Counted from the first letter of the stretch, positions 16,597 through 27,028 are shown. The stretch: 64,000 bases of DNA from Thiothrix subterranea (GCF_030930995.1 NZ_CP133217.1:3090001-3154000), one strand, 5' to 3'. Notes: generated by a model not told the origin, from the sequence alone. Translations and numbers: made by a program.

Positions 16597-17987
16597 GCCG
16601 CCTTTTTTGGAAAATTTTGCTGACATTTTGGTTGGCGTTGCTACTGCTGTTTGGCGTAGTTGGTGTCCCCTTTTTAGTACAACAGTGGCAGCTTCATACC
16701 TTGGAAGAAACCACCGTCGTGCATCCGATGTCGATTGTCGCCGTAAAAGCAGCCGCGCTCACTTTACAGCACGGTGGGACAGCCGCACTTACCGCGATGT
16801 TACGCGAACAGGATCAGGAAGCTCCCGCTGACATGCAAATCTACGCACTAGACAATGCTAATCAGGAATTATTAGGGCGCACGGTCGCGCCAACCGTAGT
16901 GGCACGATTACGCGCCGCAACACCGCTTAACCTGAGTTTTCCGGTGATGCGAGAAGTAGATCATGGCGGCAATACCTATCTATTGTTCGCCCCTTGGTCG
17001 GGGCAATTTCCCGAATTTGCCAACGTCCACCACTTGCGCATGAATAAAAAACACACCGCAGACGTACTGGTCATATTCAGCATTTTTGCTGCCAGCTTTC
17101 TGAGTAGCTGGGGATTGGCGTGGTATTTCTCTCATCCAGTCAAGCTTTTGAACAAGGCTTTTCAGACAATTGCAGATGGAGACCTGACCCGCCGTGTCGC
17201 ACAAGACATTGGTTCACGACGCGACGAATTGGCGGATTTAGGCAAAGGCTTTGATCACATGGCGACGCAACTGCAAAGCTTAGTGGAAACCCAACAACAC
17301 CTGATGGCATCACAACAGCGGCTCTTACACGATATTTCGCATGAATTGCGTTCGCCTCTCACCCGTCTGAATATGAGCATCGCCTTGGCACGACAGCAAC
17401 CTGCTTACCTGAATAAAAGCCTTCAACAAATTGAACAAGAAGCCGAACGGTTGGAATGTTTGGTCAATGAAGTACTCACACTGGCTCGCCTAGAAGCGGG
17501 TATATCCACCGACATGGATAGCTTTGTGGACATACGCTTACTGCTGCAAACATTGATTGAAACCGTTGAATTTGAAGCACTTGCACTGCAACGGCACGTA
17601 CAACTCATTCACGATTTACCTAATGAGGGCTATCTGATTCCGGGCAATGCTGAATTATTGTATCGTGCCTTGGAAAACTTGCTGCGCAATGCTATCCAGC
17701 ACACGCCACCGACTGGCACGGTGCTATTGCGTGTATCAGGCTACGCTTTGCCCAAAGCCCTGCAAATTGGCGTGGAAGATCAAGGCAGTGGCGTGTCTGA
17801 AACGGAATTGACCAGCATTTTTAAACCGTTTTACCGCCGCCGCACTCCGACAAACAGCAATAGCCATGAAGGATATGGTTTAGGCTTAGCGATTGCTTAT
17901 CGCGCCATTACTGCACACCAAGGCAGCATTATTGCCAAAAACCGTGAGGAAGGTGGTTTGGTTGTGCAAATAATACTGCCTTGCTGA
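16593..17987 (+). CDS. Membrane sensor histidine kinase (CpxA-like)
   Basis: A 464-residue kinase. It has two membrane segments (ILLTFWLALLLLFGVVGVPFL and VLVIFSIFAASFLSSWGLAWY) around a ~135-residue periplasmic sensor. A HAMP domain, the HisKA phosphoacceptor HDISHELRSPLTRL, and an ATPase domain with NLLRNAIQHT, DQGSGV and GYGLGLAIAYRAI follow. All catalytic boxes are present. It pairs with the overlapping response regulator. The stimulus is unknown; the CpxA-like architecture favours envelope stress. Confidence 0.93.
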   Translation: MSRLFWKILLTFWLALLLLFGVVGVPFLVQQWQLHTLEETTVVHPMSIVAVKAAALTLQHGGTAALTAMLREQDQEAPADMQIYALDNANQELLGRTVAPTVVARLRAATPLNLSFPVMREVDHGGNTYLLFAPWSGQFPEFANVHHLRMNKKHTADVLVIFSIFAASFLSSWGLAWYFSHPVKLLNKAFQTIADGDLTRRVAQDIGSRRDELADLGKGFDHMATQLQSLVETQQHLMASQQRLLHDISHELRSPLTRLNMSIALARQQPAYLNKSLQQIEQEAERLECLVNEVLTLARLEAGISTDMDSFVDIRLLLQTLIETVEFEALALQRHVQLIHDLPNEGYLIPGNAELLYRALENLLRNAIQHTPPTGTVLLRVSGYALPKALQIGVEDQGSGVSETELTSIFKPFYRRRTPTNSNSHEGYGLGLAIAYRAITAHQGSIIAKNREEGGLVVQIILPC

Positions 17988-17991
17988 CTGG

Positions 17992-19692
17992 CTACGTCTT
18001 CGGCAACGTAACCCCAGTTTGCCCTTGGTATTTGCCACCACGGTCTTTATAGGACGTGGAACACACTTCATCCGACTCGAAGAACAGCATCTGCGCCACG
18101 CCTTCATTGGCGTAGATTTTCGCGGGTAACGTCGTCGTGTTGGAGAATTCCAAGGTAACGTGGCCTTCCCATTCGGGTTCTAAAGGCGTTACATTTACGA
18201 TTATTCCGCAATTGTGGACGAAAACACCATTATCCAACGCAAAATTTCCCGCTTCAGGAACGGTCAAACAAAACACATCGTGATCACCTGCAACAGGACG
18301 AACATGTGTCACTTTATGGTTTTGCTGACCTTCACGGCTCACACCTCGGAACGCATCAATAATATGCGGGAAACGCCGGAATACAGCACGATCACATTCT
18401 AATAAACGTGCTGCTCCTCGAATTGATCCCGTTTGATGCAATGCCTCTTTCACGACTTCATCAGTAATCTCAGTGCGCAAACGCAAATTTCGCGCGAATT
18501 CAGCCTGACGTTGATGCCTATAAGGATTAGCTTGCTCCCAAACAGCTTTCATCCGTTCACCTTGCCTCACCCGCTCTGCATGATCCTGATAACGGGCAAG
18601 CATCGCCTCACGATGAGCCTGTCGAGTAGCATCCGAAGGATTGCAACGCGCTGTTAATAATTCTGCGCGTTGAGCAGCGTAAACATCATCGTGCCAGAAA
18701 CGACTAGCTCGTTCACTTTGCAAGCTAGAATAACGTTCTGCCCATTCAGGATTTTGCATACGCTCATGCAATGCGGCACGGATGGATGCACTGTGTTCGT
18801 CAGGGTCAAACTCCTCACCGTAGTTTTCCGCATTGTGCAGCCGAATATGCGCTCCGGCATCCATGCGGACAATGTTCCAAGGGTTATTATTTAAACGATC
18901 AATATCAACATGATGGCGATGGGTGTTTGGCGCATCAGCATACAAGCCATTTCGTAAATTCCACTCATCAGCCAAACGGTGCGTGGGATACAAATGCCCG
19001 TTCAACGGTTGGTATACCATTTCATAACCACGCGCCAACTGCCGATATAATGGCATCAACGACGCTCCCGGTGTTAATTCACCCGCAGCGATCCAACGCC
19101 CATCACGCAGCATAAACAAATGGTCAGGGGTAGCGAAAATACTTTTACCATTATCTAACCCAACTTCAATGAGGCTATCACGCCCCACATAACGCGGGGC
19201 TTCCAGTTGTGTCACAATCAAACGACCGTTTGCACCAATGCTATAACCCCAGAACAGTTCACCCTGCTCGGCACGTACTGTCATTTCTTCCAAGGTTGGA
19301 GAAGAGCCATCGACTAAAGCAACACGGGTATCACCGCGAAAACAACGCGCATACGTCGATTTCCCCAAACATACCACCAATGTGCTGCGTGGAATGCGGA
19401 AATACTCCACCGTCCGCGCCAGTGCAAACGAATTGGGCGGGATAATGCAGACATCACCTTTAAAATCCACAAAGCTCTTTTCGTCAAAGTTCTTCGGATC
19501 AACAATCGTGCTATTAATATTGGTGAAAATCTTGAATTCGTTAGCGCAACGCACATCGTAACCGTAGCTGGATGTGCCGTAGGATACGATCTTTTCGCCA
19601 TTCACAGAACGCACTTGCCCCGACTCGAACGGTTCAATCATGTTCGTTTCGATTGCCATGCGGCGAATCCAATGGTCGGATTTGATGCTCAT
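17992..19692 (-). CDS. dcd: dCTP deaminase precursor containing an in-frame intein
   Basis: The 566-residue frame is Dcd interrupted once. The exteins are residues 1-116 ([13 protein letters not shown] to GKSTYAR) and 495-566 ([17 protein letters not shown] to the end). Joined, they give a 188-residue Dcd of normal length, with the catalytic Arg region [10 protein letters not shown] restored only after splicing. Dcd deaminates dCTP to dUTP, feeding dTMP synthesis. The intein (117-494) sits directly behind the conserved active-site motif, so the precursor should be inactive until splicing. The start overlaps the end of the upstream LEA14-like gene by four bases. Confidence 0.96.
   Translation of the reverse strand: MSIKSDHWIRRMAIETNMIEPFESGQVRSVNGEKIVSYGTSSYGYDVRCANEFKIFTNINSTIVDPKNFDEKSFVDFKGDVCIIPPNSFALARTVEYFRIPRSTLVVCLGKSTYARCFRGDTRVALVDGSSPTLEEMTVRAEQGELFWGYSIGANGRLIVTQLEAPRYVGRDSLIEVGLDNGKSIFATPDHLFMLRDGRWIAAGELTPGASLMPLYRQLARGYEMVYQPLNGHLYPTHRLADEWNLRNGLYADAPNTHRHHVDIDRLNNNPWNIVRMDAGAHIRLHNAENYGEEFDPDEHSASIRAALHERMQNPEWAERYSSLQSERASRFWHDDVYAAQRAELLTARCNPSDATRQAHREAMLARYQDHAERVRQGERMKAVWEQANPYRHQRQAEFARNLRLRTEITDEVVKEALHQTGSIRGAARLLECDRAVFRRFPHIIDAFRGVSREGQQNHKVTHVRPVAGDHDVFCLTVPEAGNFALDNGVFVHNCGIIVNVTPLEPEWEGHVTLEFSNTTTLPAKIYANEGVAQMLFFESDEVCSTSYKDRGGKYQGQTGVTLPKT
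18211..19344 (-). mobile_element. Intein with HNH homing endonuclease in Dcd (378 aa)
   Basis: Precursor residues 117-494. Splicing block A is [13 protein letters not shown] with Cys1. Block B is [10 protein letters not shown] with the Thr-x-x-His pattern. The C-terminal blocks are [12 protein letters not shown], ending His-Asn before Cys+1. All four splicing residues are present, so the element should splice. Between them lies an HNH-type endonuclease ([15 protein letters not shown] to HIRLHN, precursor ~258-287) and a helical DNA-binding stretch with a helix-turn-helix-like segment ([21 protein letters not shown]). This makes it a potentially mobile large intein. Confidence 0.95.
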
Positions 19693-20132
19693 TGGCGCAC
19701 CCCTACCCCGCCTTGACGTTGGAACGGCACGCTAATAAACGGCAATTTTGCCGCGCCCGTCAAATCATAGCGCAGGCTGCGTGTTTTCATCGCTTCCGGT
19801 GCGAGTTGCAGCAATTGCATAAAATCCAGCTTAACCGGGATATTGATCGGTACTTCCTGACGTGCGCCAATGCTCATGCCTTGGTTTTGATCGCCACTGG
19901 CAACGGGATGCCCGTTCAAGCTCAAACCGTATTGGATGCCCTGCAAAGGAATCGGAAAGGCATTTGGATTTGCGACATTGAGTGTCACCACCGCCATGCC
20001 CTGCGTCAAAGAAATTTCTTGCAAGCTAACGTTTTGGATGGATATTTTGGGCTGCTCAACCACACCGGGAACGCCACTACAGGCTGGTAACAACAGTGTC
20101 GTCAACAAAAGAGGCAACATTCGCTTTAGCAT
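19689..20132 (-). CDS. LEA14-like (WHy-domain) lipoprotein
   Basis: A 147-residue protein. A lipoprotein signal ends LLLPAC, and a late-embryogenesis-abundant type 2 (WHy) beta-sandwich follows, with [26 protein letters not shown] as the typical strand pair. Bacterial members sit in the envelope, and their role is poorly known. It overlaps dcd by four bases and is transcribed first, so the two are probably coupled without an obvious functional link. Confidence 0.85.
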   Translation of the reverse strand: MLKRMLPLLLTTLLLPACSGVPGVVEQPKISIQNVSLQEISLTQGMAVVTLNVANPNAFPIPLQGIQYGLSLNGHPVASGDQNQGMSIGARQEVPINIPVKLDFMQLLQLAPEAMKTRSLRYDLTGAAKLPFISVPFQRQGGVGVRQ

Positions 20133-20186
20133 AAACAGTCATTCGTCCTATTCATTGGAATACTGAATACTAAACGAAACGCGGTT

Positions 20187-20348
20187 TCAATACACCTGTC
20201 GAGCAAATAAGCGTTCTAGCCGGTGTTGCCAACGCTGCATCCGCTCCCCACGTTGCACTTGCGAGGTACACAAACGCCGCGAACGTATCCCCTGCCGGAA
20301 CAGCAGGGGAAATTTGCTATCATCTTTAATCATTGTTGTCAGGCTCAT
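20187..20348 (-). CDS. Possible small basic protein (53 aa)
   Basis: A minus-strand frame in the 325-base gap between the LEA14-like gene and nusB. It starts at ATG 20348 and reads MSLTTMIKDDSKFPLLFRQG, followed by an Arg-rich stretch. There is no good ribosome-binding site and I recognise no family, so it may be chance. Nothing else is visible in this gap. Confidence 0.25.
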   Translation of the reverse strand: MSLTTMIKDDSKFPLLFRQGIRSRRLCTSQVQRGERMQRWQHRLERLFARQVY

Positions 20349-20457
20349 AGTGCGCCACACTCCTACTTATCTTTTAGTTAAATACCTTGATAAGCATAAC
20401 CGCAAGATGTGCAGAAAATGTGTAGAGCCGATGGAAGGTTTTTGCAGCAAGCCCGCA

Positions 20458-20934
20458 TTAACGGTTGGCTTCGGACTCCAGTGGACGAATTTGCGTCGCC
20501 ACTTTATCCAATACACCATTGACAAACTTATGCGCCTGTTCCGCGCCGTACTTTTTCGCCAGATTCACGTATTCGTTGACCACAACTTTGTAAGGCGTTT
20601 CCAAGTGATTGAGTAACTCACAGGTTGCCACCCGCAATACCGCGTGTTCAATCGGGTCAACTTGCGCTAATTTACGATCCAGATACGGCGTAATTCGATT
20701 TTCCAGCTCTTCGCCCCCCTCAATCGCGCAACGCATCAGCTTGTGAAAAAACGCTGCGTCACACTTGCGGAAATCCGCTGCTAATTCCTTTTCTTCCTGA
20801 AAATACAAATAAACATCGTGGAAGCCGTTGCCGGTAATCAACCACTGGTAAGCCCCTTGCATCGCTAAACGCCGCGCCACCCGGCGGCGCGCGATTAATT
20901 GCTGAGACTCCGAGAGGGGTTTGTGTCCTGCCAT
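20458..20934 (-). CDS. nusB: Transcription antitermination factor NusB
   Basis: A 158-residue all-helical NusB. The signatures are RRVARRLAMQGAYQW, the DRKLAQVDPIEHAVLRVATCEL region and VVNEYVNLAKKYGAEQAHKFVNGVLDK. It binds boxA RNA with NusE (S10) and supports rRNA antitermination. It is the last gene of the glyA-nrdR-ribD-ribE-ribBX-ribH-nusB run, six bases after ribH. The rib-nusB linkage is common in proteobacteria. Confidence 0.96.
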   Translation of the reverse strand: MAGHKPLSESQQLIARRRVARRLAMQGAYQWLITGNGFHDVYLYFQEEKELAADFRKCDAAFFHKLMRCAIEGGEELENRITPYLDRKLAQVDPIEHAVLRVATCELLNHLETPYKVVVNEYVNLAKKYGAEQAHKFVNGVLDKVATQIRPLESEANR

Positions 20935-20940
20935 GTGTGT

Positions 20941-21417
20941 TTATTTCCTAATCTTGCGCAATAAGGAAACCATTTCAATCGCTGACAGTGCCGCTTCAGC
21001 GCCTTTATTGCCTGCTTTCGTACCTGCACGCTCAATGGATTGCTCAATCGTATCCGTGGTCAACACGCCAAAAATAATCGGCAATTCATGGCTCAAACCC
21101 ACTTGCGCCAAGCCTTTGGAAGCTTCGCCAGCTACGTAATCAAAATGCGGCGTACTGCCACGGATCACCGCACCCAACGCAATAATGGCGTCGTAATCAC
21201 CATTTGCCGCCATCGCTTGTGCCACTAACGGGAGTTCATACGCTCCCGGAACGCGCACCACGTCGATGTCTTCCTCTTTCACCCCGCCATGACGCTTGAG
21301 CGCATCCACCGCACCCGCCAGCAGGCTTTCGACGATAAAACTGTTGAAACGCGCGACGACGATGCCGTACTTGGCTTCTTGGGGTGCAAAATCACCTTCG
21401 ATGACATTGAAGCTCAT
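20941..21417 (-). CDS. ribH: 6,7-dimethyl-8-ribityllumazine synthase
   Basis: A 158-residue lumazine synthase, the penultimate step of riboflavin synthesis. It has [20 protein letters not shown], the [12 protein letters not shown] substrate loop, [16 protein letters not shown] and the catalytic His in that segment. It forms icosahedral or decameric assemblies. The 74-base gap from ribBX upstream contains a short dispersed-repeat fragment. Confidence 0.97.
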   Translation of the reverse strand: MSFNVIEGDFAPQEAKYGIVVARFNSFIVESLLAGAVDALKRHGGVKEEDIDVVRVPGAYELPLVAQAMAANGDYDAIIALGAVIRGSTPHFDYVAGEASKGLAQVGLSHELPIIFGVLTTDTIEQSIERAGTKAGNKGAEAALSAIEMVSLLRKIRK

Positions 21418-21455
21418 TGAACCATCCTAAACTCATTATTAAAGAACGATATAAG

Positions 21456-21490
21456 AATTCCTTCGACTCCGCTCAGGGAGCAAAATGACA
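21456..21490. repeat. Fragment of a dispersed repeat between ribBX and ribH
   Basis: The wording CCTTCGACTCCGCTCAGG is a common dispersed intergenic motif in many bacterial genomes. Here it is alone in the only sizeable gap of the riboflavin operon. No fold or terminator is evident. Confidence 0.35.
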
Positions 21491-21491
21491 C

Positions 21492-22598
21492 TTAATCCTG
21501 AACATAATCCACAATTTCTAAACCGAAACCGGCAATGCCGTGCAAACGGCGCGGCGCACTCATAACACGCATCCGATGTACACCCAAATCCGATAAGATT
21601 TGCGCACCAATACCGTAAGTTTTTAATTCAGCCGGTGAAGAACGGGTATTGTCCTGTACTACTGCTTGAAATTCAAACCCTTTCAAGCGTTTCAGCACAT
21701 CTTGCGTCTGAATCGGTTCGCGCAAAATGACAATCACGCCCTTGCCTTCGCGTTCAATCCGCTGCATCACGCCGCGCAATGGCCAGCCGCAACCCGGTTC
21801 TGCCAATGCCAATAGATCGCACAATTCATTTTCCAAATGCACCCGTACCAGCACGGTATCGTCGGCATCAATGTCACCTTTGACAAGTGCCAAGTGAATG
21901 TCATGCTTGGCTTGTTCCTGATACGCGACTAAATGGAATGCGCCGTATTCGGTTTGCACCTCTTTTTCAAACACGCGCTCGACCGTTTTTTCATGTTGCA
22001 CGCGGTAGCGAATCAGGTCTTCGATACTGCCCATTTTCAAACCGTGCTTTTCGGCGAAAATCTCCAAGTCAGGGCGACGTGCCATCGTGCCATCTTCGTT
22101 GAGAATTTCAACAATCGTCGCCGCCGGTTCAAACCCTGCCAAACGCGCCAAATCGCAACCCGCCTCGGTATGCCCTGCACGAGTCAACACGCCACCGGGT
22201 TGCGCCATCAACGGGAAAATATGCCCCGGCTGTTCAATATCGGTAGGTGTCGCATTCGGTGCCACCGCAGTACGCACCGTGTGCGCCCGATCATAAGCCG
22301 AAATGCCGGTCGTGACCCCTTCAGCGGCTTCAATGGATACGGTGAAATTGGTGCGGTGTTCTTCATCCGTCGCGGAAATCATCAGCGGCAAATTCAATTG
22401 CTTGCAACGTTCACGGGTCAAGGTCAGGCACACCAAGCCGCGCCCTTCCTTCACCATGAAATTAATGTCTTCGGGGCGGGTGAGCGACGCCACCATCAAC
22501 AGGTCGCCTTCATTTTCGCGGTCTTCGTCGTCAACGATAACGACCATTTTGCCTTCTGCGAGGTCTTTAAGAATCTCTTCTGTGGTGTTGAATTGCAT
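21492..22598 (-). CDS. ribB: RibBX: DHBP synthase with degenerate GTP cyclohydrolase II-like domain
   Basis: A 368-residue fusion. Residues 1-200 are a complete 3,4-dihydroxy-2-butanone-4-phosphate synthase (VDDEDRENEGDLLMVASL, GHTEAGCDLARLAG). Residues 205-368 have the fold of GTP cyclohydrolase II but lack its zinc cysteines: the SEC...CDCG pattern is replaced by LENELCDLLALAEPGCGW, and the catalytic RQEGRG stretch by REPIQ. This matches the RibBX variant known in many proteobacteria, in which the second domain does not make the pyrimidine precursor. A separate ribA gene is therefore expected elsewhere in the genome. Confidence 0.93.
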   Translation of the reverse strand: MQFNTTEEILKDLAEGKMVVIVDDEDRENEGDLLMVASLTRPEDINFMVKEGRGLVCLTLTRERCKQLNLPLMISATDEEHRTNFTVSIEAAEGVTTGISAYDRAHTVRTAVAPNATPTDIEQPGHIFPLMAQPGGVLTRAGHTEAGCDLARLAGFEPAATIVEILNEDGTMARRPDLEIFAEKHGLKMGSIEDLIRYRVQHEKTVERVFEKEVQTEYGAFHLVAYQEQAKHDIHLALVKGDIDADDTVLVRVHLENELCDLLALAEPGCGWPLRGVMQRIEREGKGVIVILREPIQTQDVLKRLKGFEFQAVVQDNTRSSPAELKTYGIGAQILSDLGVHRMRVMSAPRRLHGIAGFGLEIVDYVQD

Positions 22599-22604
22599 GG
22601 TTTC

Positions 22605-23270
22605 TCACTTCATAAAGCCGTGTTCGGCAAGGAATGCTTCGGTAATCGCGCCGCTGTGAGGCGTCATCTCAGCAGCGTTATCACCCAGCAACAAACGTTC
22701 AAGGTAGCGGGCAATGACATCGACTTCCAGATTAACCGCTGTGCCGCTACGGTAATCGGCGATAATGGTTTCACTCAAGGTGTGCGGCACGATATTGAGT
22801 TCAAAGGTGCTGCCCTCGACCTTATTAACGGTCAGGCTAGTGCCATCCATCGTGATCGAGCCTTTCGCCGCAATGTACTTTGCCAACTGTGCCGGAGCGC
22901 GGATGCTGAACCGCACCGAACGCGCATCGTCATGGCGACTAATCACTTCGCCCAAACCGTCCACATGCCCACTGACCAAATGCCCACCGAGGCGGGTTTG
23001 CAAGGTTAAGGCTTTTTCCAGATTGACTTTGGAACCGCGAGCCAAATGCCCAAGACTGGTTAGAGACAAGGTTTCGCGGGAAACATCCGCGCTAAAACTG
23101 CCACTATCCAACGCCACCGCCGTCAAACACACACCATTGACCGCAATGCTATCGCCAAGTGCCACATCACTCATGTCCAACTTGCCGGTCGCAATAGTCA
23201 GGCGCATATCGCCACCTTTGGGCTGCATGTCGCGGATTGTGCCGATGGATTCAATAATACCGGTAAACAT
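22605..23270 (-). CDS. ribE: Riboflavin synthase alpha chain
   Basis: About 221 residues in two similar lumazine-binding halves. The first starts [15 protein letters not shown] and has VNGVCLTAV; the second has VSGHVDGLGEV and MDGTSLTVNKVEGSTF. It dismutates two lumazines to riboflavin. The ATG at 23270 shares a base with the ribD stop (TGATG) and has GAGGTG upstream. The longer open frame to 23312 lacks these features. Confidence 0.96.
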   Translation of the reverse strand: MFTGIIESIGTIRDMQPKGGDMRLTIATGKLDMSDVALGDSIAVNGVCLTAVALDSGSFSADVSRETLSLTSLGHLARGSKVNLEKALTLQTRLGGHLVSGHVDGLGEVISRHDDARSVRFSIRAPAQLAKYIAAKGSITMDGTSLTVNKVEGSTFELNIVPHTLSETIIADYRSGTAVNLEVDVIARYLERLLLGDNAAEMTPHSGAITEAFLAEHGFMK

Positions 23271-24391
23271 CAGTTTTTCACCTCTGGTTTCAGGCTGGCA
23301 ATAATACGCCAATCTTGCCCCACTGCGCGAATATCGCGAATTTCCAGCGGAATACGCTCGCTCATTTGGGCAATCGCCGGTAACTGGAATAAAGGGCGGG
23401 CGCTAGACCCCATCAGATGAGGCGCAAGGTAGATAACTAATTCATCTGCCAAGCCTTGTTCCACTAGCGCCCCCGCCAGTGTTGCACCCGCTTCGACGTG
23501 GACTTCGGTAATGCCATCCGCCACTAAAGCTGTCATAACGTCCGGCAAATGCAACTGTTGACCGGCAAAATGGCGGACAATCACCCCAGCTTGCTCTAAC
23601 AGCGTCCTCTTTTGCGCATCATCACTACACGTATACACCCGAATTTCACCCGGTAATTCGAGCAGCTTAGCATTCAGCGGGAATTGTAAAGCGGAATCGA
23701 GCACCACCCGAATCGGCTGACACACTTCGCCCACAATCCCTAACTCTTCCGCTGTCAGACGTACATTGAGGGAGGGATCATCCGTCAACACCGTGCCAAT
23801 GCCGGTTAAAATAGCGCCAGCCTGCGCCCGTAGTAATTGCACATCACGCCGCGCCGCTGCGCCGGTAATCCACACGCTTTCGCCCGATTCCATTGCAGTG
23901 CGCCCATCCAGACTCATTGCCATTTTCACGCGCACATACGGGCGATTGCGTTCCATGCGGGAAATGAAACCCGGATTCAAAGCACGTGCTTCGCTTTCCA
24001 GCAAACCGGAAGCAGTCGCAATACCTGTTTGCTGTAACAGGCGTAAACCATTACCTGCCACCAGTGGATTCGGGTCGACCATCGCAGCAACGACCCGTGC
24101 TACCCCTGCTTGCAATAAAGCATTGGCACACGGTGGAGTACGTCCATAATGCGAACAGGGTTCAAGTGTGACGTAGACATCGGCATCACGCGCGGCATCA
24201 CCTGCCATGCGCAAGGCGTGGATTTCGGCGTGGGGTTCACCGGCACGTTCATGCCAACCTTCGCCGACAATTTGCCCATTGCGCACAATCACACAGCCAA
24301 CACGCGGATTCGGTTGCGTGGTATACCAGCCGCGTCGCGCCAGTTGTAGCGCGTATGCCATGTAACGGTGGTCGTCAGGGGTAAAATTCAT
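23270..24391 (-). CDS. ribD: Bifunctional pyrimidine deaminase/reductase
   Basis: A 373-residue enzyme. The N-terminal deaminase has the zinc site HAEIHAL and [16 protein letters not shown]. The C-terminal reductase has [30 protein letters not shown] and [17 protein letters not shown]. It carries out steps two and three of riboflavin synthesis. It overlaps nrdR by four bases and ribE by one, so the middle of the operon is tightly coupled. Confidence 0.97.
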   Translation of the reverse strand: MNFTPDDHRYMAYALQLARRGWYTTQPNPRVGCVIVRNGQIVGEGWHERAGEPHAEIHALRMAGDAARDADVYVTLEPCSHYGRTPPCANALLQAGVARVVAAMVDPNPLVAGNGLRLLQQTGIATASGLLESEARALNPGFISRMERNRPYVRVKMAMSLDGRTAMESGESVWITGAAARRDVQLLRAQAGAILTGIGTVLTDDPSLNVRLTAEELGIVGEVCQPIRVVLDSALQFPLNAKLLELPGEIRVYTCSDDAQKRTLLEQAGVIVRHFAGQQLHLPDVMTALVADGITEVHVEAGATLAGALVEQGLADELVIYLAPHLMGSSARPLFQLPAIAQMSERIPLEIRDIRAVGQDWRIIASLKPEVKN

Positions 24392-24897
24392 GCTTTGGAG
24401 GGAATCGGCAGTAAATTGATTTGGCGATTACGTTGCTCGGAAGTGGGGTCACTTTCCAGATGTTCGATCATGCTGCGGAACTCTTCAATGGCATCAAAGC
24501 GGCGGTACACCGACGCAAAACGGATGTAGGCGACTTCATCCAATTGACGCAATTCATCCATGACCAGTTCGCCGATCATGGAGGAAGGCACTTCGCGTTC
24601 CCCGCTAATCAAAATGCGTTTGCGAATATGCGTTAATGCCGCTTCGATACGGTCAATCGACACCGGACGCTTTTCCAACGCTCGCATAATGCCACCGCGC
24701 AATTTGTCATCGTCAAAGGGTTCACGCGCTGCATTGGATTTAATCACACGCGGCATGGTCAATTCCGCCACTTCGTAAGTGGTAAAACGCTCATCGCAAG
24801 CCGAACAACGCCGCCGACGGCGCACTTGGTCGCCGTCATTGGCTAAACGCGAGTCAACGACCCGCGTGTCATCTGTTCCGCAAAAGGGACAACGCAT
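24388..24897 (-). CDS. nrdR: Transcriptional repressor NrdR
   Basis: A 169-residue protein. It has an N-terminal zinc ribbon ([17 protein letters not shown] and [12 protein letters not shown]) and an ATP-cone ([27 protein letters not shown]). NrdR senses (d)ATP and represses ribonucleotide reductase genes by binding NrdR boxes. It lies between glyA and ribD, a conserved linkage. It overlaps ribD by four bases and follows glyA by six. Confidence 0.97.
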   Translation of the reverse strand: MRCPFCGTDDTRVVDSRLANDGDQVRRRRRCSACDERFTTYEVAELTMPRVIKSNAAREPFDDDKLRGGIMRALEKRPVSIDRIEAALTHIRKRILISGEREVPSSMIGELVMDELRQLDEVAYIRFASVYRRFDAIEEFRSMIEHLESDPTSEQRNRQINLLPIPSKA

Positions 24898-24903
24898 CCG
24901 TAC

Positions 24904-26181
24904 TTACGCCGGGTGGTCGCCAAACGTGCTGGAACCGTAGACGGGGAAACGCTCACAAATGCTGAGTACTTGCCCTTTCACACGGCTGATGGTAGCGGGA
25001 TCTTCCAAATTATCCAACACATCCGCAATCCAGTTTGCCAATTGCGTACATTCCGCTTCCTTGAAACCACGAGTGGTAATCGCAGGTGTACCAATGCGGA
25101 TACCGCTGGTGACGAACGGCGATTGCGGGTCATTTGGCACCGAGTTTTTGTTGACCGTGATATTCGCTGCACCCAAAGCCGCATCTGCCGCTTTACCCGT
25201 AATGCCTTTGTCGATCAAATCAATCAGCATTAAATGGTTGTCTGTGCCGCCTGACACGATCTTGTAGCCGCGCCCCATCAAGGTTTCTGCCATGATTTTG
25301 GCGTTTTTAGCCACTTGCTGTTGGTAAACGGTGAATTCAGGCTCTAATGCTTCCTTGAACGCTACCGCTTTTGCCGCAATAACGTGCATCAAGGGGCCAC
25401 CTTGAATGCCGGGGAATACCAGCGAGTTGAATTTCTTTTCCAACTCAGGGTTAGCTTTTGCCAGAATAATGCCGCCACGAGGCCCACGTAGGGTTTTGTG
25501 CGTGGTAGAAGTGGTCACGTCAGCAATTTGTACCGGGCTAGGATAAACGCCAGCAGCAACCAAACCCGCCACGTGCGCCATATCGACCAGCAAGTACGCG
25601 CCGACTTTATCCGCGATTTCACGGAATTTGCCCCAATCAATCACACGAGAATACGCCGAAAACCCCGCCACGATCATTTTAGGCTTGTGCTCCAAAGCCA
25701 AACGCTCGACTTCGGCATAATCAATGTAGCCTTCGTCGGTAATGCCGTACTGAACCGCGTTGTAAATCTTGCCGGAGAAGTTGACTTTTGCACCATGCGT
25801 CAAATGCCCACCGTGCGCAAGACTCATGCCTAACACGGTGTCGCCGGGGTTTAGCAGCGCCATGTAAACCGCTGCATTGGCTTGTGAACCGGAATGCGGT
25901 TGCACATTGGCATAATCCGCGCCAAACAATTGCTTAGCACGCTCAATCGCAAGCTGCTCGGCAATATCGACGTATTCGCAGCCGCCGTAATAGCGCTTGG
26001 CAGGATAGCCTTCCGCGTATTTGTTGGTCAGCACCGAACCTTGTGCTTCCATTACACGCGGGCTGGCGTAATTTTCGGATGCAATCAGCTCAATGTGCTC
26101 TTCCTGACGGCGCACTTCGGACTGCATGGCACTCCACAATTCATCATCGTAACCTGCGATTGTCATCTGGCTGGAAAACAT
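24904..26181 (-). CDS. glyA: Serine hydroxymethyltransferase
   Basis: About 425 residues from ATG 26181 ([15 protein letters not shown]), with AGGAGA upstream. The open frame extends 76 codons further but that part is promoter DNA. PLP-enzyme motifs are intact: [34 protein letters not shown], the Lys in [14 protein letters not shown], and GTPAITTRG. It converts serine and tetrahydrofolate to glycine and 5,10-methylene-THF. It is the first gene of the glyA-nrdR-rib-nusB operon. Confidence 0.98.
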   Translation of the reverse strand: MFSSQMTIAGYDDELWSAMQSEVRRQEEHIELIASENYASPRVMEAQGSVLTNKYAEGYPAKRYYGGCEYVDIAEQLAIERAKQLFGADYANVQPHSGSQANAAVYMALLNPGDTVLGMSLAHGGHLTHGAKVNFSGKIYNAVQYGITDEGYIDYAEVERLALEHKPKMIVAGFSAYSRVIDWGKFREIADKVGAYLLVDMAHVAGLVAAGVYPSPVQIADVTTSTTHKTLRGPRGGIILAKANPELEKKFNSLVFPGIQGGPLMHVIAAKAVAFKEALEPEFTVYQQQVAKNAKIMAETLMGRGYKIVSGGTDNHLMLIDLIDKGITGKAADAALGAANITVNKNSVPNDPQSPFVTSGIRIGTPAITTRGFKEAECTQLANWIADVLDNLEDPATISRVKGQVLSICERFPVYGSSTFGDHPA

Positions 26182-26217
26182 GTCGCTTTTCTCCTGCACG
26201 TTGAAAGCTAAAAAAGC

Positions 26218-26247
26218 GTTATAGCATACCACTGTTTTCGCCCTCAA
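26218..26247 (-). promoter_or_regulatory. glyA: Candidate promoter of the glyA-nrdR-rib-nusB operon
   Basis: On the minus strand TTGAGG (26247-26242), an 18-base spacer and TATAAC (26223-26218) precede the glyA ATG by about 37 bases. This is a reasonable sigma-70 promoter. No FMN riboswitch motif is visible before any of the rib genes. Confidence 0.45.
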
Positions 26248-26272
26248 CCTATGCTGTTTTAATCGCTGTGGC

Positions 26273-26875
26273 TTAATTGGTAGTCGTTGCCGGTTTCTCT
26301 TCAGCAGGTGGTTCAACGGCGGGGCTATCGGCATCCGTACCGCCGAACTTCTTACCGAAAACAACCGAAGGTTCGCCGCTGCGGTTATAAAAATGCAGGG
26401 TATTGCCAATCGTCTCTACACTGCCCGCTCGTTGTAAAGTGCGCAAATAAGCGCCTTCCCAATCCCCTACATTAATGGTTTGCTGACCTGCACCGGGGCG
26501 TAAAATCGGACAACCCGCACGCCCTTTGTCAACTTCTGTGATCATAAAGCCGGTATGCCCAACCCGTTTGAAATCAGCCTCGTATTCATTGCACCCGCCT
26601 GAACCCGTCAGTGCTAACTCACCGACCTTCATGCTGATAACTAACTCACTGGGAACTTTATTGCCATAAACAGACAGCAAACGCCACTCTGTATCCAGCA
26701 ATGAAGGCCCACCACTGTTAAGTGGACAAGCGCCCGTCGGGAGTGGCGCTACTGCACTTTCAGGGGGTGTAGCCGTTTCTGCGTAAACAGCAACACTGCT
26801 CAACAGTAAAGGGAGCAGTAGCACAGTGCGGCAGAGCTGAACAGAAAAACAAGACTGTGTAGAATTCGTTTTCAT
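26273..26875 (-). CDS. Secreted META-domain (HslJ-like) protein
   Basis: A 200-residue protein. A signal peptide ([15 protein letters not shown]) is followed by a Pro-rich linker and a META domain ([30 protein letters not shown]). META proteins such as HslJ are envelope proteins of uncertain role, sometimes linked to heat or antibiotic tolerance. Two extra cysteines (ACPL, AGCPIL) may form a disulfide. The C-terminal ~25 residues are a disordered Pro/Glu/Ala/Thr tail. A GAGGGA ribosome site precedes the ATG. Confidence 0.83.
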   Translation of the reverse strand: MKTNSTQSCFSVQLCRTVLLLPLLLSSVAVYAETATPPESAVAPLPTGACPLNSGGPSLLDTEWRLLSVYGNKVPSELVISMKVGELALTGSGGCNEYEADFKRVGHTGFMITEVDKGRAGCPILRPGAGQQTINVGDWEGAYLRTLQRAGSVETIGNTLHFYNRSGEPSVVFGKKFGGTDADSPAVEPPAEEKPATTTN

Positions 26876-27028
26876 GGGGTTCCCTCAATTAGTGATGGTT
26901 ATGTGGGGCAAGCAATACGTCATATGCGTGTGACACCTTCTCAGTATAGGAAGAATGCTAGGTTTTCACCACATTGAATATTTTCTACCCCCAAGTGTTG
27001 GATTTATACAACACCTCACTGGCAATAT

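Noticed and set aside
20458-24391. FMN riboswitch in the riboflavin operon
   Set aside because: Genes are packed with gaps of a few bases, and no RFN-like conserved motif is visible in the single 74-base gap or before glyA.
26182-26409. 76-codon N-terminal extension of glyA
   Set aside because: It runs over the promoter region and has no counterpart in serine hydroxymethyltransferases.
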